Origin: an uncultured Lachnospiraceae bacterium | GTDB taxonomy: Bacteria; Bacillota; Clostridia; Lachnospirales; Lachnospiraceae | NCBI GenBank assembly: GCA_947631505.1 | Contig: CANRLR010000002.1 | Span: 159,792 to 223,791 of the forward strand | DNA length: 64,000 nucleotides | Direction of reading: 5' to 3' | Shown here: positions 12,086 to 21,984 of the stretch, piece by piece | Numbering within the stretch: the first letter of the stretch is position 1 | How the letters are laid out: every line of letters starts with the position of its first letter | The notes under the pieces: model-generated | What the model was told of the DNA's origin: nothing | Databases searched by the model: none | Seen by the model: the letters and a program-made list of their open reading frames with translations, nothing else | Made by a program: the position numbers and the translations under genes

Positions 12086-12754
12086 TTAATCAACACGGTA
12101 TCCCATTCCCCGTACGGTTTTGATAATCGCCGGTCTTGCCGGTTCTTCTTCTACCTTATCCCGAAGGCGTTTAATATATACCGTCAGTGTATTATCATTT
12201 ACAAATTCACCGGCGGCATCCCATATTTCCTCTAACAGCCGTTCTCTTGTCAGAACCATCCCTTTATTTTGGAATAGTACAAGAAGAATCCGGTATTCCA
12301 GTGCGGACAAAAAAATCTCTCTGTCACCTTTCCGTACAATTGCTTTTGCCGTGTCGACGGAAACGCCGCCGGATTCCAATATAGTCTGTGCCCTACCGGA
12401 ACGGCGGAGGACACTGTTGATCCGGGAAATGAGTTCTCTCGGACGGAAGGGCTTACTGATGTAATCATCGGCACCCATATCCAAGCCGGATACAACACTA
12501 TATTCATCTCCGGAAGCTGTTAGGAAAATAACCGGAATGCCTGTATTCTGCTTGATGTATGAGCATACAGCAAACCCATTTCCGTCACTGAGAGAAATAT
12601 CCAGAAGTACTAAATCAAAAGTTTCCTGCCCTAAGGCTTCCAGTGCCTCCTTCTGTCCGGAAACTGCCGTTACATGAAATCCCTCATCCGTAAGAAACTC
12701 TTTTAAATTTTCGACGATTAGAACATCGTCTTCCACTAAAAATATTTTTGTCAT
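12086..12754 (-). CDS. OmpR/PhoB-family response regulator
   Basis: Receiver domain LVEDDVLIVENL...DLVLLDISLSDGNGF; C-terminal winged helix ending KTVRGMGYRVD. Confidence 0.93.
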   Translation of the reverse strand: MTKIFLVEDDVLIVENLKEFLTDEGFHVTAVSGQKEALEALGQETFDLVLLDISLSDGNGFAVCSYIKQNTGIPVIFLTASGDEYSVVSGLDMGADDYISKPFRPRELISRINSVLRRSGRAQTILESGGVSVDTAKAIVRKGDREIFLSALEYRILLVLFQNKGMVLTRERLLEEIWDAAGEFVNDNTLTVYIKRLRDKVEEEPARPAIIKTVRGMGYRVD

Positions 12755-12858
12755 GTTCTGTGTACCCTTCTTTGTAAAAAGTCATAAAAGCTATTTTAAA
12801 AATTATATATCGGATTTGGATAAAAATCAATTATCGGTAAGAAATGTGGAGTTTTCTC

Positions 12859-12887
12859 TTGTCATTTATTTAACAATGTGATATGAT
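12859..12887 (+). promoter_or_regulatory. sigma-A-type promoter for the rib operon
   Basis: TTGTCA - 17 nt - TATGAT just upstream of the FMN riboswitch. Confidence 0.7.
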
Positions 12888-12904
12888 AATACCCAATGTA
12901 ACAT

Positions 12905-13035
12905 TCGTTTTCAGGGCGGGGTGCAATTCCTCACCGGCGGTATAGCCCGCGAGCGGTTCATGAAATGCAAAAAGAGCTGCTGATTCGGTGTGATTCCGAA
13001 GCCGACAGTAAAGTCTGGATGAGAGAAAACAAGGA
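12905..13035 (+). ncRNA. FMN riboswitch (RFN element)
   Basis: TTCAGGGCGGGGTGCAATTCCTCACCGGCGGTATAGCCCGCGAGCG...GATTCGGTGTGATTCCGAAGCCGACAGTAAAGTCTGGATGAGAGAA upstream of ribD. Confidence 0.96.
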
Positions 13036-13050
13036 TGAAATGGTGTCGGT

Positions 13051-13096
13051 ATGCCCTAAGTAGCGAACGTTATTTAGGGCATTTTTGCTTTTTTAT
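13051..13096 (+). terminator. Riboswitch expression-platform terminator
   Basis: ATGCCCTAA...TTAGGGCAT followed by TTTTGCTTTTTT. Confidence 0.8.
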
Positions 13097-13098
13097 TG

Positions 13099-13156
13099 TA
13101 TAGGAAAGTCCGGCATTTGCGGAGTTGGAGCGTCGGTTTTTCACGACGCTTTTTTT
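13099..13156 (+). repeat. Terminator-associated structured repeat, copy 1 (short form)
   Basis: TATAGGAAAGTCCGGCATTTGCGGAGTTGGAGCGTCGGTTTTTCACGACGCTTTTTTT; matches copies at 37205 and 53631 but lacks the middle hairpin. Confidence 0.85.
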
Positions 13157-13178
13157 AGAATGGGAGGCAGTATAAGAT

Positions 13179-14276
13179 ATGACAAAATATGAATATATGA
13201 AACTGGCACTGGAATTAGCCAAAAAGGGTTTGGGACATACATCCCCGAACCCAATGGTCGGTTGTGTTGTTGTGAAAGACGGGAAAATTATGACAGAGGG
13301 CTATCACCAGCAGTATGGTGATTTTCATGCCGAGAGAAATGCTTTGATAAAGTGTGATGAGGATCTGACCGGGGCGGATATGTATGTAACACTGGAACCG
13401 TGCTGTCATCATGGCAAGACTCCGCCATGTACCGATATTATTATGGAACGTGGAATCGGCAGGGTTTTTATCGGAGCCATGGACCCGAATCCGAAAGTGG
13501 CAGGAAAGGGAGCAGAGATTCTCAGAAATCATGGAATTGAAGTAGAAACGGGCATTTTGGAAAAAGAATGTCTGGAGCTGAACGAAGCGTTTTTTCATTA
13601 TATGACGAAAAATATACCATATATTGCAATGAAATATGCGATGACAATGGATGGTAAAATTGCCACCTTTACCGGAGATTCCAAATGGGTGACAGGAGAA
13701 GAGGCAAGACGGCATGTGCATCAGCTGCGAAAGCGTTATAGTGCCATTATGATTGGAATCGGTACCGTGTTAATGGATGATCCGATGCTTAATTGCCGGA
13801 TTGAGAATGGTGTTGATCCGGTGCGGGTAATCTGTGATTCTCATCTTCGCATTCCAATGGACAGCCAGATTGTAAAGACGGCAAAAAGCATTCCAACGAT
13901 TGTTGCTTACGCTGTGGGACAGGAAGAAAAAGAGAAGCAATTGCGGGAGGCTGGTGTTCAGCTGATTCACAATGATGAAAACGGAATGGTAGATTTCCGG
14001 GGGCTGGTGAAAGAACTGGCAAAGCAGGGAATTGACAGCATATTAATAGAAGGTGGCGGAACATTCCACGGAACCGTGCTGAAAAGTGGACTGGTAGACC
14101 GAATCTACTGTTACATGGCACCAAAACTGATTGGAGGAAAGGAAGCAAAATCTCCGGTAGAGGGAAGTGGATTTTCTCTCATGAAAGAAGCAATTGAAAT
14201 TTATGATACAGAGATACTGAAAGTAGGGCAGGATATCTGTATCACCGGAAAAGTTTGTAAAGATAAGAAAGAATAG
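13179..14276 (+). CDS. ribD: Bifunctional diaminohydroxyphosphoribosylaminopyrimidine deaminase / 5-amino-6-(5-phosphoribosylamino)uracil reductase
   Basis: HAERNAL...TLEPCCHHGKTPPC deaminase motif, RibD reductase C-terminal domain. Confidence 0.96.
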   Translation: MTKYEYMKLALELAKKGLGHTSPNPMVGCVVVKDGKIMTEGYHQQYGDFHAERNALIKCDEDLTGADMYVTLEPCCHHGKTPPCTDIIMERGIGRVFIGAMDPNPKVAGKGAEILRNHGIEVETGILEKECLELNEAFFHYMTKNIPYIAMKYAMTMDGKIATFTGDSKWVTGEEARRHVHQLRKRYSAIMIGIGTVLMDDPMLNCRIENGVDPVRVICDSHLRIPMDSQIVKTAKSIPTIVAYAVGQEEKEKQLREAGVQLIHNDENGMVDFRGLVKELAKQGIDSILIEGGGTFHGTVLKSGLVDRIYCYMAPKLIGGKEAKSPVEGSGFSLMKEAIEIYDTEILKVGQDICITGKVCKDKKE

Positions 14277-14287
14277 AGGGAAGAGAA

Positions 14288-14935
14288 ATGTTTACCGGTA
14301 TTGTAGAAGAAATGGGACAGATTCGGAATATTGAACGGGGCAGTCAATCCGCAGTTCTCCATATCCGGTGTGAGAAGGTGCTGCCGGGTACAAAGGTAGG
14401 GGATAGTATTGCGGTCAATGGTGTCTGTCTGACGGTGACAGCGATGACAGAGGATGGTTACACCGCAGATGTTATGGCGGAAACATTGGAGCGCAGTTCC
14501 CTTGGCTCGCTCAGACGGGGAAGCCGGGTGAATCTGGAACGTGCCATGGCAGCGGATGGAAGGTTCGGTGGACATATCGTGGCAGGCCACATAGACGGAA
14601 CCGGAACGGTGTCAAAAATCAGCCGGGATGAGACGGCAGTATGGTATACAATAGCGGCGGAACCAGAGATTCTTCGGTATATTGTAGAAAAGGGCTCCAT
14701 CACGATAGACGGCATCAGCCTTACGGTGGCTCACGTGACGGATTCGGATTTTTCCGTTTCGATTATTCCTCATACGCAGCAGAATACGGTGCTGGCAGAC
14801 CGCCGGGTGGGGGATATTGTGAATTTGGAAACAGATATGATAGGAAAATATGTTGAGAAGCTATTACAGCCTCAGGAATCTGAAAAGAAGGAAAGTAAAA
14901 TTACGATGGAATTTTTGGCGGAGCATGGTTTTTGA
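14288..14935 (+). CDS. ribE: Riboflavin synthase, alpha chain
   Basis: MFTGIVEEMG, NGVCLTV and ISLTV tandem lumazine-binding repeats. Confidence 0.95.
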   Translation: MFTGIVEEMGQIRNIERGSQSAVLHIRCEKVLPGTKVGDSIAVNGVCLTVTAMTEDGYTADVMAETLERSSLGSLRRGSRVNLERAMAADGRFGGHIVAGHIDGTGTVSKISRDETAVWYTIAAEPEILRYIVEKGSITIDGISLTVAHVTDSDFSVSIIPHTQQNTVLADRRVGDIVNLETDMIGKYVEKLLQPQESEKKESKITMEFLAEHGF

Positions 14936-14995
14936 TATTTGGAATATAGTGTGAAAAATATGCATGGAGATTAAAATAGAAAGAAGGCTAAAAAT

Positions 14996-16204
14996 ATGGC
15001 AACACAATTTGCAACAATAGAAGAAGCATTGGAGGATTTACGGCAAGGTAAAATTATATTAGTAATTGATGATCCGGATCGGGAAAATGAGGGGGATATG
15101 ATTTGTGCGGCAGAATATGCCACGACAGAAAACGTAAATCTTATGGCGACCTATGCAAAAGGGCTGATCTGTATGCCAATGAACAAGGAGCTGACAAAGA
15201 AGCTCGGATTGGAGCAGATGGTCTCCGTCAACACGGACAATCACGCTACTGCCTTTACCGTATCCATTGACCATGTAGATACGACAACGGGAATTTCTGC
15301 GGTGGAGCGTTCCCTGACTGCGATGAAATGTGTGGAGGATAAGGTAAAACCGGAGGATTTTAGAAGACCGGGCCATATGTTTCCGTTAGAGGCAAGGGAA
15401 GGCGGTGTGTTAAAGCGTGCCGGACATACGGAGGCAACCGTTGATTTAATGAAACTGGCAGGATTAAAACCGTGCGGTCTCTGCTGTGAGATCATGCGGG
15501 AAGATGGTACGATGATGCGGACAACAGAACTTTTGGAATTTGCCAAAGAGCATCAGTTCAAAATTATTACCATTGCCCAGTTAATTGAAAAGAGGCTGGA
15601 ACAGGAAAGTCTCGTAAAAAAGGAAGCAGAGGCGAAATTACCGACCAAATATGGTAATTTTATGATTCATGGATATGAGAATATAACGAATGGAGAGCAT
15701 CACGTGGCATTGACGATGGGAGATGTGGCAGATGGAGAGCCGGTGCTCTGCCGTGTTCATTCGGAATGTCTCACCGGGGATATTTTTGGATCCAAGCGTT
15801 GTGACTGCGGGGAGCAGTTAGATAGTGCGATGAAGATGATTGCCAAAGAGGGGAGAGGAATTCTTCTTTACATGAGACAGGAGGGAAGAGGAATCGGACT
15901 TCTCAATAAATTAAAGGCATATGAACTTCAGGAACAGGGATACGATACGGTAGAAGCCAATGTAAAGCTGGGATTTGCCCCGGATCTGAGGGAGTATGGA
16001 ATCGGTGCCCAGATTTTATATGATCTGGGGGCAAAACGCTTGCGGCTTCTCACCAATAATCCGACTAAAATTTCGGGATTATCTGGTTATGGAATCAGTA
16101 TTGAAGAACGTGTGCCGATTGAGATCGAAGCAAAACCGGAGGATTATAAGTATCTGGTCACGAAACAGGAAAAAATGCAGCATATGACGCATTATAAAAT
16201 ATGA
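14996..16204 (+). CDS. ribBA: Bifunctional DHBP synthase / GTP cyclohydrolase II
   Basis: [44 protein letters not shown]. Confidence 0.96.
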   Translation: MATQFATIEEALEDLRQGKIILVIDDPDRENEGDMICAAEYATTENVNLMATYAKGLICMPMNKELTKKLGLEQMVSVNTDNHATAFTVSIDHVDTTTGISAVERSLTAMKCVEDKVKPEDFRRPGHMFPLEAREGGVLKRAGHTEATVDLMKLAGLKPCGLCCEIMREDGTMMRTTELLEFAKEHQFKIITIAQLIEKRLEQESLVKKEAEAKLPTKYGNFMIHGYENITNGEHHVALTMGDVADGEPVLCRVHSECLTGDIFGSKRCDCGEQLDSAMKMIAKEGRGILLYMRQEGRGIGLLNKLKAYELQEQGYDTVEANVKLGFAPDLREYGIGAQILYDLGAKRLRLLTNNPTKISGLSGYGISIEERVPIEIEAKPEDYKYLVTKQEKMQHMTHYKI

Positions 16205-16205
16205 T

Positions 16206-16239
16206 GATGTCAGGGTCATAAGGTCAACATTGCACGTGC
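16206..16239 (+). repeat. Partial copy of the GATGTCAGGGTCA-type intergenic repeat
   Basis: GATGTCAGGGTCATAAGGTCAACATTGCACGTGC, nearly identical to the segment starting at 63920. Confidence 0.75.
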
Positions 16240-16288
16240 AGCATCTGTAGTATCATAAGATCAAAATAAAAATATGGAGGATTTTATT

Positions 16289-16756
16289 ATGAATTTATTA
16301 GAAGGAAATGTAATCGGAAGTAACTTAAAGATCGGTATTGTAGCATCCCGTTTTAACGAGTTTATTGTGAGTAAATTAATCGGCGGTGCGGAGGATGCGT
16401 TAGTCCGTCACGGTGTGGATACCGAAGATGTGGATCTGGCATGGGTGCCGGGCGCTTTTGAAATTCCTGTTGTGGCACAGAAGATGGCACAGAGTGGGAA
16501 ATACGATGCCATTCTCTGTCTGGGAGCGGTAATCAAAGGTTCTACCTCTCACTATGATTATGTGTGTGCCGAAGTGAGTAAAGGGGTGGCACTGGTCGGA
16601 ATGAATACCGGAGTACCGACCTTGTTTGGTATTCTTACAACCGACAATATTGAACAGGCCATTGAGCGTGCCGGAACAAAGGCCGGAAACAAAGGTTATG
16701 ATGTGGCATGTTCTGCGATTGAAATGGTAAATCTGATGAAAGAAATCGAGGAGTGA
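16289..16756 (+). CDS. ribH: 6,7-dimethyl-8-ribityllumazine synthase
   Basis: [29 protein letters not shown]; start MNLLEGN behind GGAGG. Confidence 0.96.
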   Translation: MNLLEGNVIGSNLKIGIVASRFNEFIVSKLIGGAEDALVRHGVDTEDVDLAWVPGAFEIPVVAQKMAQSGKYDAILCLGAVIKGSTSHYDYVCAEVSKGVALVGMNTGVPTLFGILTTDNIEQAIERAGTKAGNKGYDVACSAIEMVNLMKEIEE

Positions 16757-17730
16757 TTGCTTTGAAAATTGTTGTATTAGAAGCAGATTCCGTAGGAAAA
16801 GATGTCAGCTGGGAAGGGCTCGCCAAATTTGGCGAGCTCGTGACTTATGGGACAACAAGAGATGAGCAGATTGCAGAACGGATCTGGGATGCGGATGTGG
16901 TAATTCCCAATAAATGCAGATTGTGTGAACACACGATGAAAGAGGCCAAAAAGCTGAAACTGATCTGTGAAGCGGCGACAGGGTATAATAACATAGACCT
17001 TGCCTATTGTGAAAAACGCAGAATTCTGGTCACAAATGTAAGGGCTTATTCGACGGAATCCGTTGTGCAGCATACCTTTGCCCTGCTGCTGCAGATTTTA
17101 GAGAAATTAAATTTTTATGCCAATACGATTGAATCCGGTGAATACGGAACAGGGGAATCTTTTACGGTAATGGGCCCGGTCTTTCATGAGTTAAATGGCA
17201 TGAGAATGGGAATTATAGGTTTGGGCAGTATCGGACGGCGTGTGGCGGAAATTGCTACGGCATTCGGAATGGAAGCAGTCTATTATTCTGCCAGCGGACG
17301 AACTTATGATGTGCCGTATGAAGCGGTAGACCTGTCTACACTTCTCTCCACTTCCGATGTAGTGAGCTGCCATGCTCCGCTGAATCACAGAACAAAAGGG
17401 TTGATGAATAAGGCTTCTTTTGATATGATGAAAAAGACGGCTATTTTCATAAATGTTGGAAGAGGCCCGATCGTAGAGGAAGCGGCATTGGCAGAAGCGT
17501 TGGAGAATGGGAAAATTCAGGCTGCAGGCTTAGATGTTTTTGAAACAGAACCGATGCCGGACAGCAGTCCGCTGCGAAAAATACAGAACAGGGATAAGCT
17601 GTTCATGACACCACATATTGCATGGGCAGCGGCAGAGGCAAGAGCAAGGCTTGTGCAGGACGTGGAAAAAAGCATAGAAGCCTATTTACAGGGAAAGCCA
17701 CGATGCATGGTAACAGCCGATTTCGTATAA
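16753..17730 (+). CDS. D-isomer-specific 2-hydroxyacid dehydrogenase
   Basis: [42 protein letters not shown] start overlapping the ribH stop. Confidence 0.9.
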   Translation: MIALKIVVLEADSVGKDVSWEGLAKFGELVTYGTTRDEQIAERIWDADVVIPNKCRLCEHTMKEAKKLKLICEAATGYNNIDLAYCEKRRILVTNVRAYSTESVVQHTFALLLQILEKLNFYANTIESGEYGTGESFTVMGPVFHELNGMRMGIIGLGSIGRRVAEIATAFGMEAVYYSASGRTYDVPYEAVDLSTLLSTSDVVSCHAPLNHRTKGLMNKASFDMMKKTAIFINVGRGPIVEEAALAEALENGKIQAAGLDVFETEPMPDSSPLRKIQNRDKLFMTPHIAWAAAEARARLVQDVEKSIEAYLQGKPRCMVTADFV

Positions 17731-17752
17731 AAAACATGAGAGTGAAAAGGAA

Positions 17753-19144
17753 TTGAGGAGACATGTTATGACAAATCGAAGTATAACACAGGATATGACA
17801 GTGGGAAGACCCATTACTTTGATTCTGAAATTTTTTGTTCCCCTTTTATTTGGGATGTTGTTTCAGCAGTTTTATAATTTGGTGGATATGGCAATCGTAG
17901 GTAAGACACTGGGTTCAGATAATCTGGCCGCAGTAGGTGCTACCGGTTCCGTGAATTTTTTAATACTTGGTTTTTGCATGGGAGTATGTAATGGATTTGC
18001 AATTCCGATTGCACAGAAATTTGGTGCGAAAGATGAGAGCGGTATGAGAAAATTTGTGGCAAATAGTATATGGCTGTCGATTATTTTTGCTGTTATTATG
18101 ACAATCACGGTCTGTTTTCTCTGCCGGAATATTATGGTGTGGATGCGGACGCCGGCAGACATTATCGACCGGGCATATGATTACATTTTTGTGATATTCC
18201 TTGGCATTCCGGTTACTTATCTGTACAATTTATTATCTGGTATTATGCGTGCCATGGGGGATAGCAGAAATCCCCTTATTTTTCTTATTATATCCTCGGT
18301 GCTGAATATTGTTTTTGATCTTGTGGCAATTCTGGTATTTCATATGGGTGTAGAGGGGGCTGCTCTGGCAACCGTACTTGCCCAGCTGATTTCCGGAATC
18401 TGCTGTCTTGTTTTTATGAAGAAAAAATATAGCATTTTGAAAATGACAAAAGAAGAGAGAAAATGGAACGGTTTTTGTGTGGCACGTCTTTGCGGCATGG
18501 GAATTCCGATGGGATTACAGTATTCCATTACGGCGATTGGCAGTGTTATTCTGCAGACAGCGGTCAATGATCTGGGTTCTTCGGCGGTGGCTGCGATTTC
18601 TTCCGGCAGCCGTATGGGAATGTTTTTCTGCTGTCCGTATGATGCCATGGGCTCTACGATGGCAACTTATACCGGGCAGAATCTTGGGGCAAGGAAATTA
18701 AAGCGGGTGGACAGGGGAATTTTTGCCAGCAGCGGACTGGCATTGGTTTATTCTGTTGTGGCTGCAGTGATTTTAATTGTTACGGGAAAATATCTTGCTC
18801 TTTTGTTTGTAGAACCGGAAGAAATTCAATTGATTGCGATGATAGCCAGATTTTTGTTCTGGAACAGCTTGTTCTATTTCCCACTGGCTCTGGTAAATAT
18901 TGTGCGTTTTACGATACAGGGACTTGGATTTGGCAAGCTGGCCATTCTTGCTGGTGTATGTGAAATGGTGGCGAGAAGTGTTGTGGGATTTTACTTTGTT
19001 CCCCTCTTTGGATTCGGTGCCGCCTGTCTTGCCAGTCCGGTTGCATGGATTTTGGCGGATGCCTTTTTGATTCCTGCCTATTTTCTTGTTATCCGTCACT
19101 TGAAGAAGCATGTTTTGAGAGAAAGGGAGAGCGTTTATGATTAA
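17753..19144 (+). CDS. MATE family efflux transporter
   Basis: 12-TM pattern, FFVPLLFGMLFQQFYNLVDMAIVGK. Confidence 0.92.
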   Translation: MRRHVMTNRSITQDMTVGRPITLILKFFVPLLFGMLFQQFYNLVDMAIVGKTLGSDNLAAVGATGSVNFLILGFCMGVCNGFAIPIAQKFGAKDESGMRKFVANSIWLSIIFAVIMTITVCFLCRNIMVWMRTPADIIDRAYDYIFVIFLGIPVTYLYNLLSGIMRAMGDSRNPLIFLIISSVLNIVFDLVAILVFHMGVEGAALATVLAQLISGICCLVFMKKKYSILKMTKEERKWNGFCVARLCGMGIPMGLQYSITAIGSVILQTAVNDLGSSAVAAISSGSRMGMFFCCPYDAMGSTMATYTGQNLGARKLKRVDRGIFASSGLALVYSVVAAVILIVTGKYLALLFVEPEEIQLIAMIARFLFWNSLFYFPLALVNIVRFTIQGLGFGKLAILAGVCEMVARSVVGFYFVPLFGFGAACLASPVAWILADAFLIPAYFLVIRHLKKHVLRERESVYD

Positions 19145-19982
19145 ACTGATTGCCTTTGACTTAGATGGGACATTGTTAAATGAACAAAAGAAAATTACAG
19201 CAAAGACAAAAGAGGTCTTAGAGCGGGCAGCAGACCGGGGCGTAGTCCTTGTGCCTGCAACGGGCAGACCTTTTTGCGGCGTGGCAGAGGAACTGGAAGG
19301 TCTAAAAGGGATAACCTACATATTGACGACGAATGGTGCCGGAATTTATGAGAGGACAACGGGACGGTGTATTTATGAGGACAGTATGCCGCTGGAGCAG
19401 TTTCTGCCGATGTTAGAACGGCTGGAGCCCTTGGAGGTGATGTCCGATGCCTTTGTGAAGGGCGGTTCTTACATGAGTGAGAAAAACCGGAAACTGGTGG
19501 ATGAAATGAATGTTTCAGAAGAAGTCAAACGCTATATTCGGAATTCGCGGACCTGTGTGGTGAATCAGACGGAATATTTAAGAGAAATGGGCGAAGATAT
19601 AGAGAAGCTGACCATTAATTTTGTACCGAATCCCGATGGCAGCATGCGGGATTATGAGCGCGTCGTAGAAATATTGAAAGACTTCCCGGAATTTAATGCG
19701 GTATCGGGAGGAATGCACAACATTGAGGTGACGCGAAAGGGAATTTCCAAAGGCAGCGGTCTTTGCTGGCTGTCTCACAAATTGGGAATTCGGAAGGAAG
19801 AGATCATTGCTTTCGGAGACAGCGGCAATGATGTGGACATGCTGCAGTTTGCCGGTATTGGTGTCGCCATGGGCAATGCGGAAAGGATTGCTTTGGAGGC
19901 AGCTGACTACGTGACAAAGAAAAATACGGAAGATGGTATTGCCTTTGCACTGGAGCAGTATATGCCGGAGTTATTTGGGTAA
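19137..19982 (+). CDS. HAD superfamily Cof-type phosphatase
   Basis: IAFDLDGTLLNEQ...IAFGDSGNDVDML. Confidence 0.93.
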   Translation: MIKLIAFDLDGTLLNEQKKITAKTKEVLERAADRGVVLVPATGRPFCGVAEELEGLKGITYILTTNGAGIYERTTGRCIYEDSMPLEQFLPMLERLEPLEVMSDAFVKGGSYMSEKNRKLVDEMNVSEEVKRYIRNSRTCVVNQTEYLREMGEDIEKLTINFVPNPDGSMRDYERVVEILKDFPEFNAVSGGMHNIEVTRKGISKGSGLCWLSHKLGIRKEEIIAFGDSGNDVDMLQFAGIGVAMGNAERIALEAADYVTKKNTEDGIAFALEQYMPELFG

Positions 19983-20010
19983 CATAGCAGATAAAGAATG
20001 GAGGTTATTT

Positions 20011-20994
20011 ATGGACATTTTACTTGACATCTTTGTTTTACTCATTGGGTTTGTGGCATTGATAAAAGGAGCAGATTTCTTTGTGGAAGGAAGTGCTTCG
20101 GTGGCAAGAGCCCTAAAGGTTCCGGGGGTCATAATCGGACTCACGATAGTGGCAATGGGAACAAGTGCACCGGAATTGGCAGTCAGCATTTCAGCGGGGC
20201 TTTCCGGCTCGAATGCAATTGCGGTAAGTAACGTAGTAGGTTCCAATATTTTTAATCTGCTCGGGGTACTTGGTGTTTGTGCCGTCTTGAGACCATTACC
20301 GGTGGAAAGAGGAATTCAGAGGAGAGATTTTCCGATTTCCCTCGTTGCTACGCTCTTTGTATTTCTGCTGGCGGGCAATTTGATTCTGTCAGGAAAATGC
20401 TCGGACATTCATGATATGGCGGCACCGGCAGGAACTTTGTTCCTGTGGAATGGTCTGCTGCTTATGGTATGTTTTTTGGCTTATGTTTCTTTTACCATAT
20501 ATATGGCGAAAAAGAACCGGGTGGACGGGGAGCATCAGGAGGAACCACTGCCGGCCTGGAAAAGCGTCCTGTTCATTGCCGGTGGTCTGGCTGCGATTAT
20601 TATAGGAGGCCAGCTCGTGGTAAACAGTGCGAGAGCACTGGCACTCAGTTTTGGCATGAGCGAGACATTAGTAGGACTTACCGTTGTGGCAATCGGAACC
20701 AGTTTACCGGAATTAGTGACTTCTGTTGTTGCGTCCGCGAAAGGGCAGAATGGTATGGCAATCGGCAATGTGGTGGGTTCCAATATTTTCAATTTGCTGC
20801 TGATTCTTGGTGTGTCCAGTATGCTGCACCCGATCCAGATCGGGGTAGATTCCTTTGTGGATCTGGGAATCCTATTCGGTATCAGCCTGATTGCTTATGG
20901 GTTTGTCTGTTCCGGCAGAACGGTCAACCGCATAGAGGGCGGAATTATGATTTCTATGTATGTGGCTTACACCGCATATGCGATTATCCGGTAG
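20011..20994 (+). CDS. Na+/Ca2+ exchanger-family antiporter (YrbG-like)
   Basis: Two alpha repeats: MGTSAPELAVS...VVGSNIFNLLGVLG and IGTSLPELVTSV...VVGSNIFNLLLILG. Confidence 0.92.
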   Translation: MDILLDIFVLLIGFVALIKGADFFVEGSASVARALKVPGVIIGLTIVAMGTSAPELAVSISAGLSGSNAIAVSNVVGSNIFNLLGVLGVCAVLRPLPVERGIQRRDFPISLVATLFVFLLAGNLILSGKCSDIHDMAAPAGTLFLWNGLLLMVCFLAYVSFTIYMAKKNRVDGEHQEEPLPAWKSVLFIAGGLAAIIIGGQLVVNSARALALSFGMSETLVGLTVVAIGTSLPELVTSVVASAKGQNGMAIGNVVGSNIFNLLLILGVSSMLHPIQIGVDSFVDLGILFGISLIAYGFVCSGRTVNRIEGGIMISMYVAYTAYAIIR

Positions 20995-21131
20995 TGACTG
21001 AAGTTGACGGAAAATGAATTACTGTTGTATGAAATGAGCTGTGTTTTGGCAAAATATAATGAAGATGTCAAAATAAAGTTCATTTTTTTTGTGTAATTGT
21101 GCAATTTATACAAAAAAGAATCTGGATGTTT

Positions 21132-21184
21132 GTGAACGTTTATGACTGGAAATGATTGACAATGACTGATTGTGGCGTTATACT
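21132..21184 (+). promoter_or_regulatory. fru operon promoter with overlapping 10-bp-phased direct repeats
   Basis: TTGACA (21156-21161), 17 nt, TATACT (21179-21184); ATGACTGGAA/ATGATTGACA/ATGACTGATT at 21142-21171. Confidence 0.75.
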
Positions 21185-21213
21185 TAAAACAACATAAGAA
21201 ATGAGGTGATGAC

Positions 21214-21984
21214 GTGCTGACAGAAGAACGCTTACAAAAGATTCAGGAACTGGTGGAGGAAAAAAAGAGTGTATCAACTCAGGAGCTGATGGAAACATTA
21301 GATATATCAGAATCCACAGCAAGAAGAGATCTGACTGTTTTAGCAAATCAGGGGAGAATCTGCAAAGTGCGTGGCGGTGCCATGGTAAAGAGTGCGAGAT
21401 ACAGTACAAAAGATGATACGGTATCAGAGCGAAAGGATAAAAATCTGGAAGCAAAACGCCAGATCGCAAAATATGCGGCAGCACTGATCGAGCCAAATGA
21501 TTTCGTTTATCTGGACGCAGGTACAACGACAGAACTTATGATTGATTATCTGACAGAGAAACAAGTTGTGTTCGTGACAAATGCTGTTTCCCATGCGAGG
21601 AAACTTTCCCAAGCCGGCTATACGACCTATATATTAGGGGGAGAGTTCAAGGGAACAACAGAGGCGATTGTGGGAGATGAAGCAGTCGCTGGTCTGCAGA
21701 AGTATAATTTCACAAAAGGTTTTTGGGGAACCAATGGAATTAGCCAAACGGAGGGTTTTAGTACACCGGATGTAAAGGAGGCAATGATTAAAAAAGCTTC
21801 CATGAGCCGATGCAGAAGATGTTATATAGTAAGCGATGCCAGTAAGTTTTCCCAAATATCCTGTGTAAATTTTGCTGATTTTGCAAATGCTGACATTATC
21901 ACGACAAAACTGTCAGAGGAGTTAGGCAGGGCATATGAAGAATATGCTGCATGTGACAATGTATTGGAGGTGAAGCAGTTGTGA
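21214..21984 (+). CDS. fruR: DeoR-family transcriptional regulator of the fru operon
   Basis: N-terminal DeoR HTH, first gene of the fruK/PTS operon. Confidence 0.9.
   Translation: MLTEERLQKIQELVEEKKSVSTQELMETLDISESTARRDLTVLANQGRICKVRGGAMVKSARYSTKDDTVSERKDKNLEAKRQIAKYAAALIEPNDFVYLDAGTTTELMIDYLTEKQVVFVTNAVSHARKLSQAGYTTYILGGEFKGTTEAIVGDEAVAGLQKYNFTKGFWGTNGISQTEGFSTPDVKEAMIKKASMSRCRRCYIVSDASKFSQISCVNFADFANADIITTKLSEELGRAYEEYAACDNVLEVKQL

Noticed and set aside
20445-21017. 190-aa alternate-frame ORF within the Na/Ca exchanger gene
   Set aside because: Overlaps a strong two-repeat antiporter CDS in another frame; Arg/Cys/Gly-rich out-of-frame translation.
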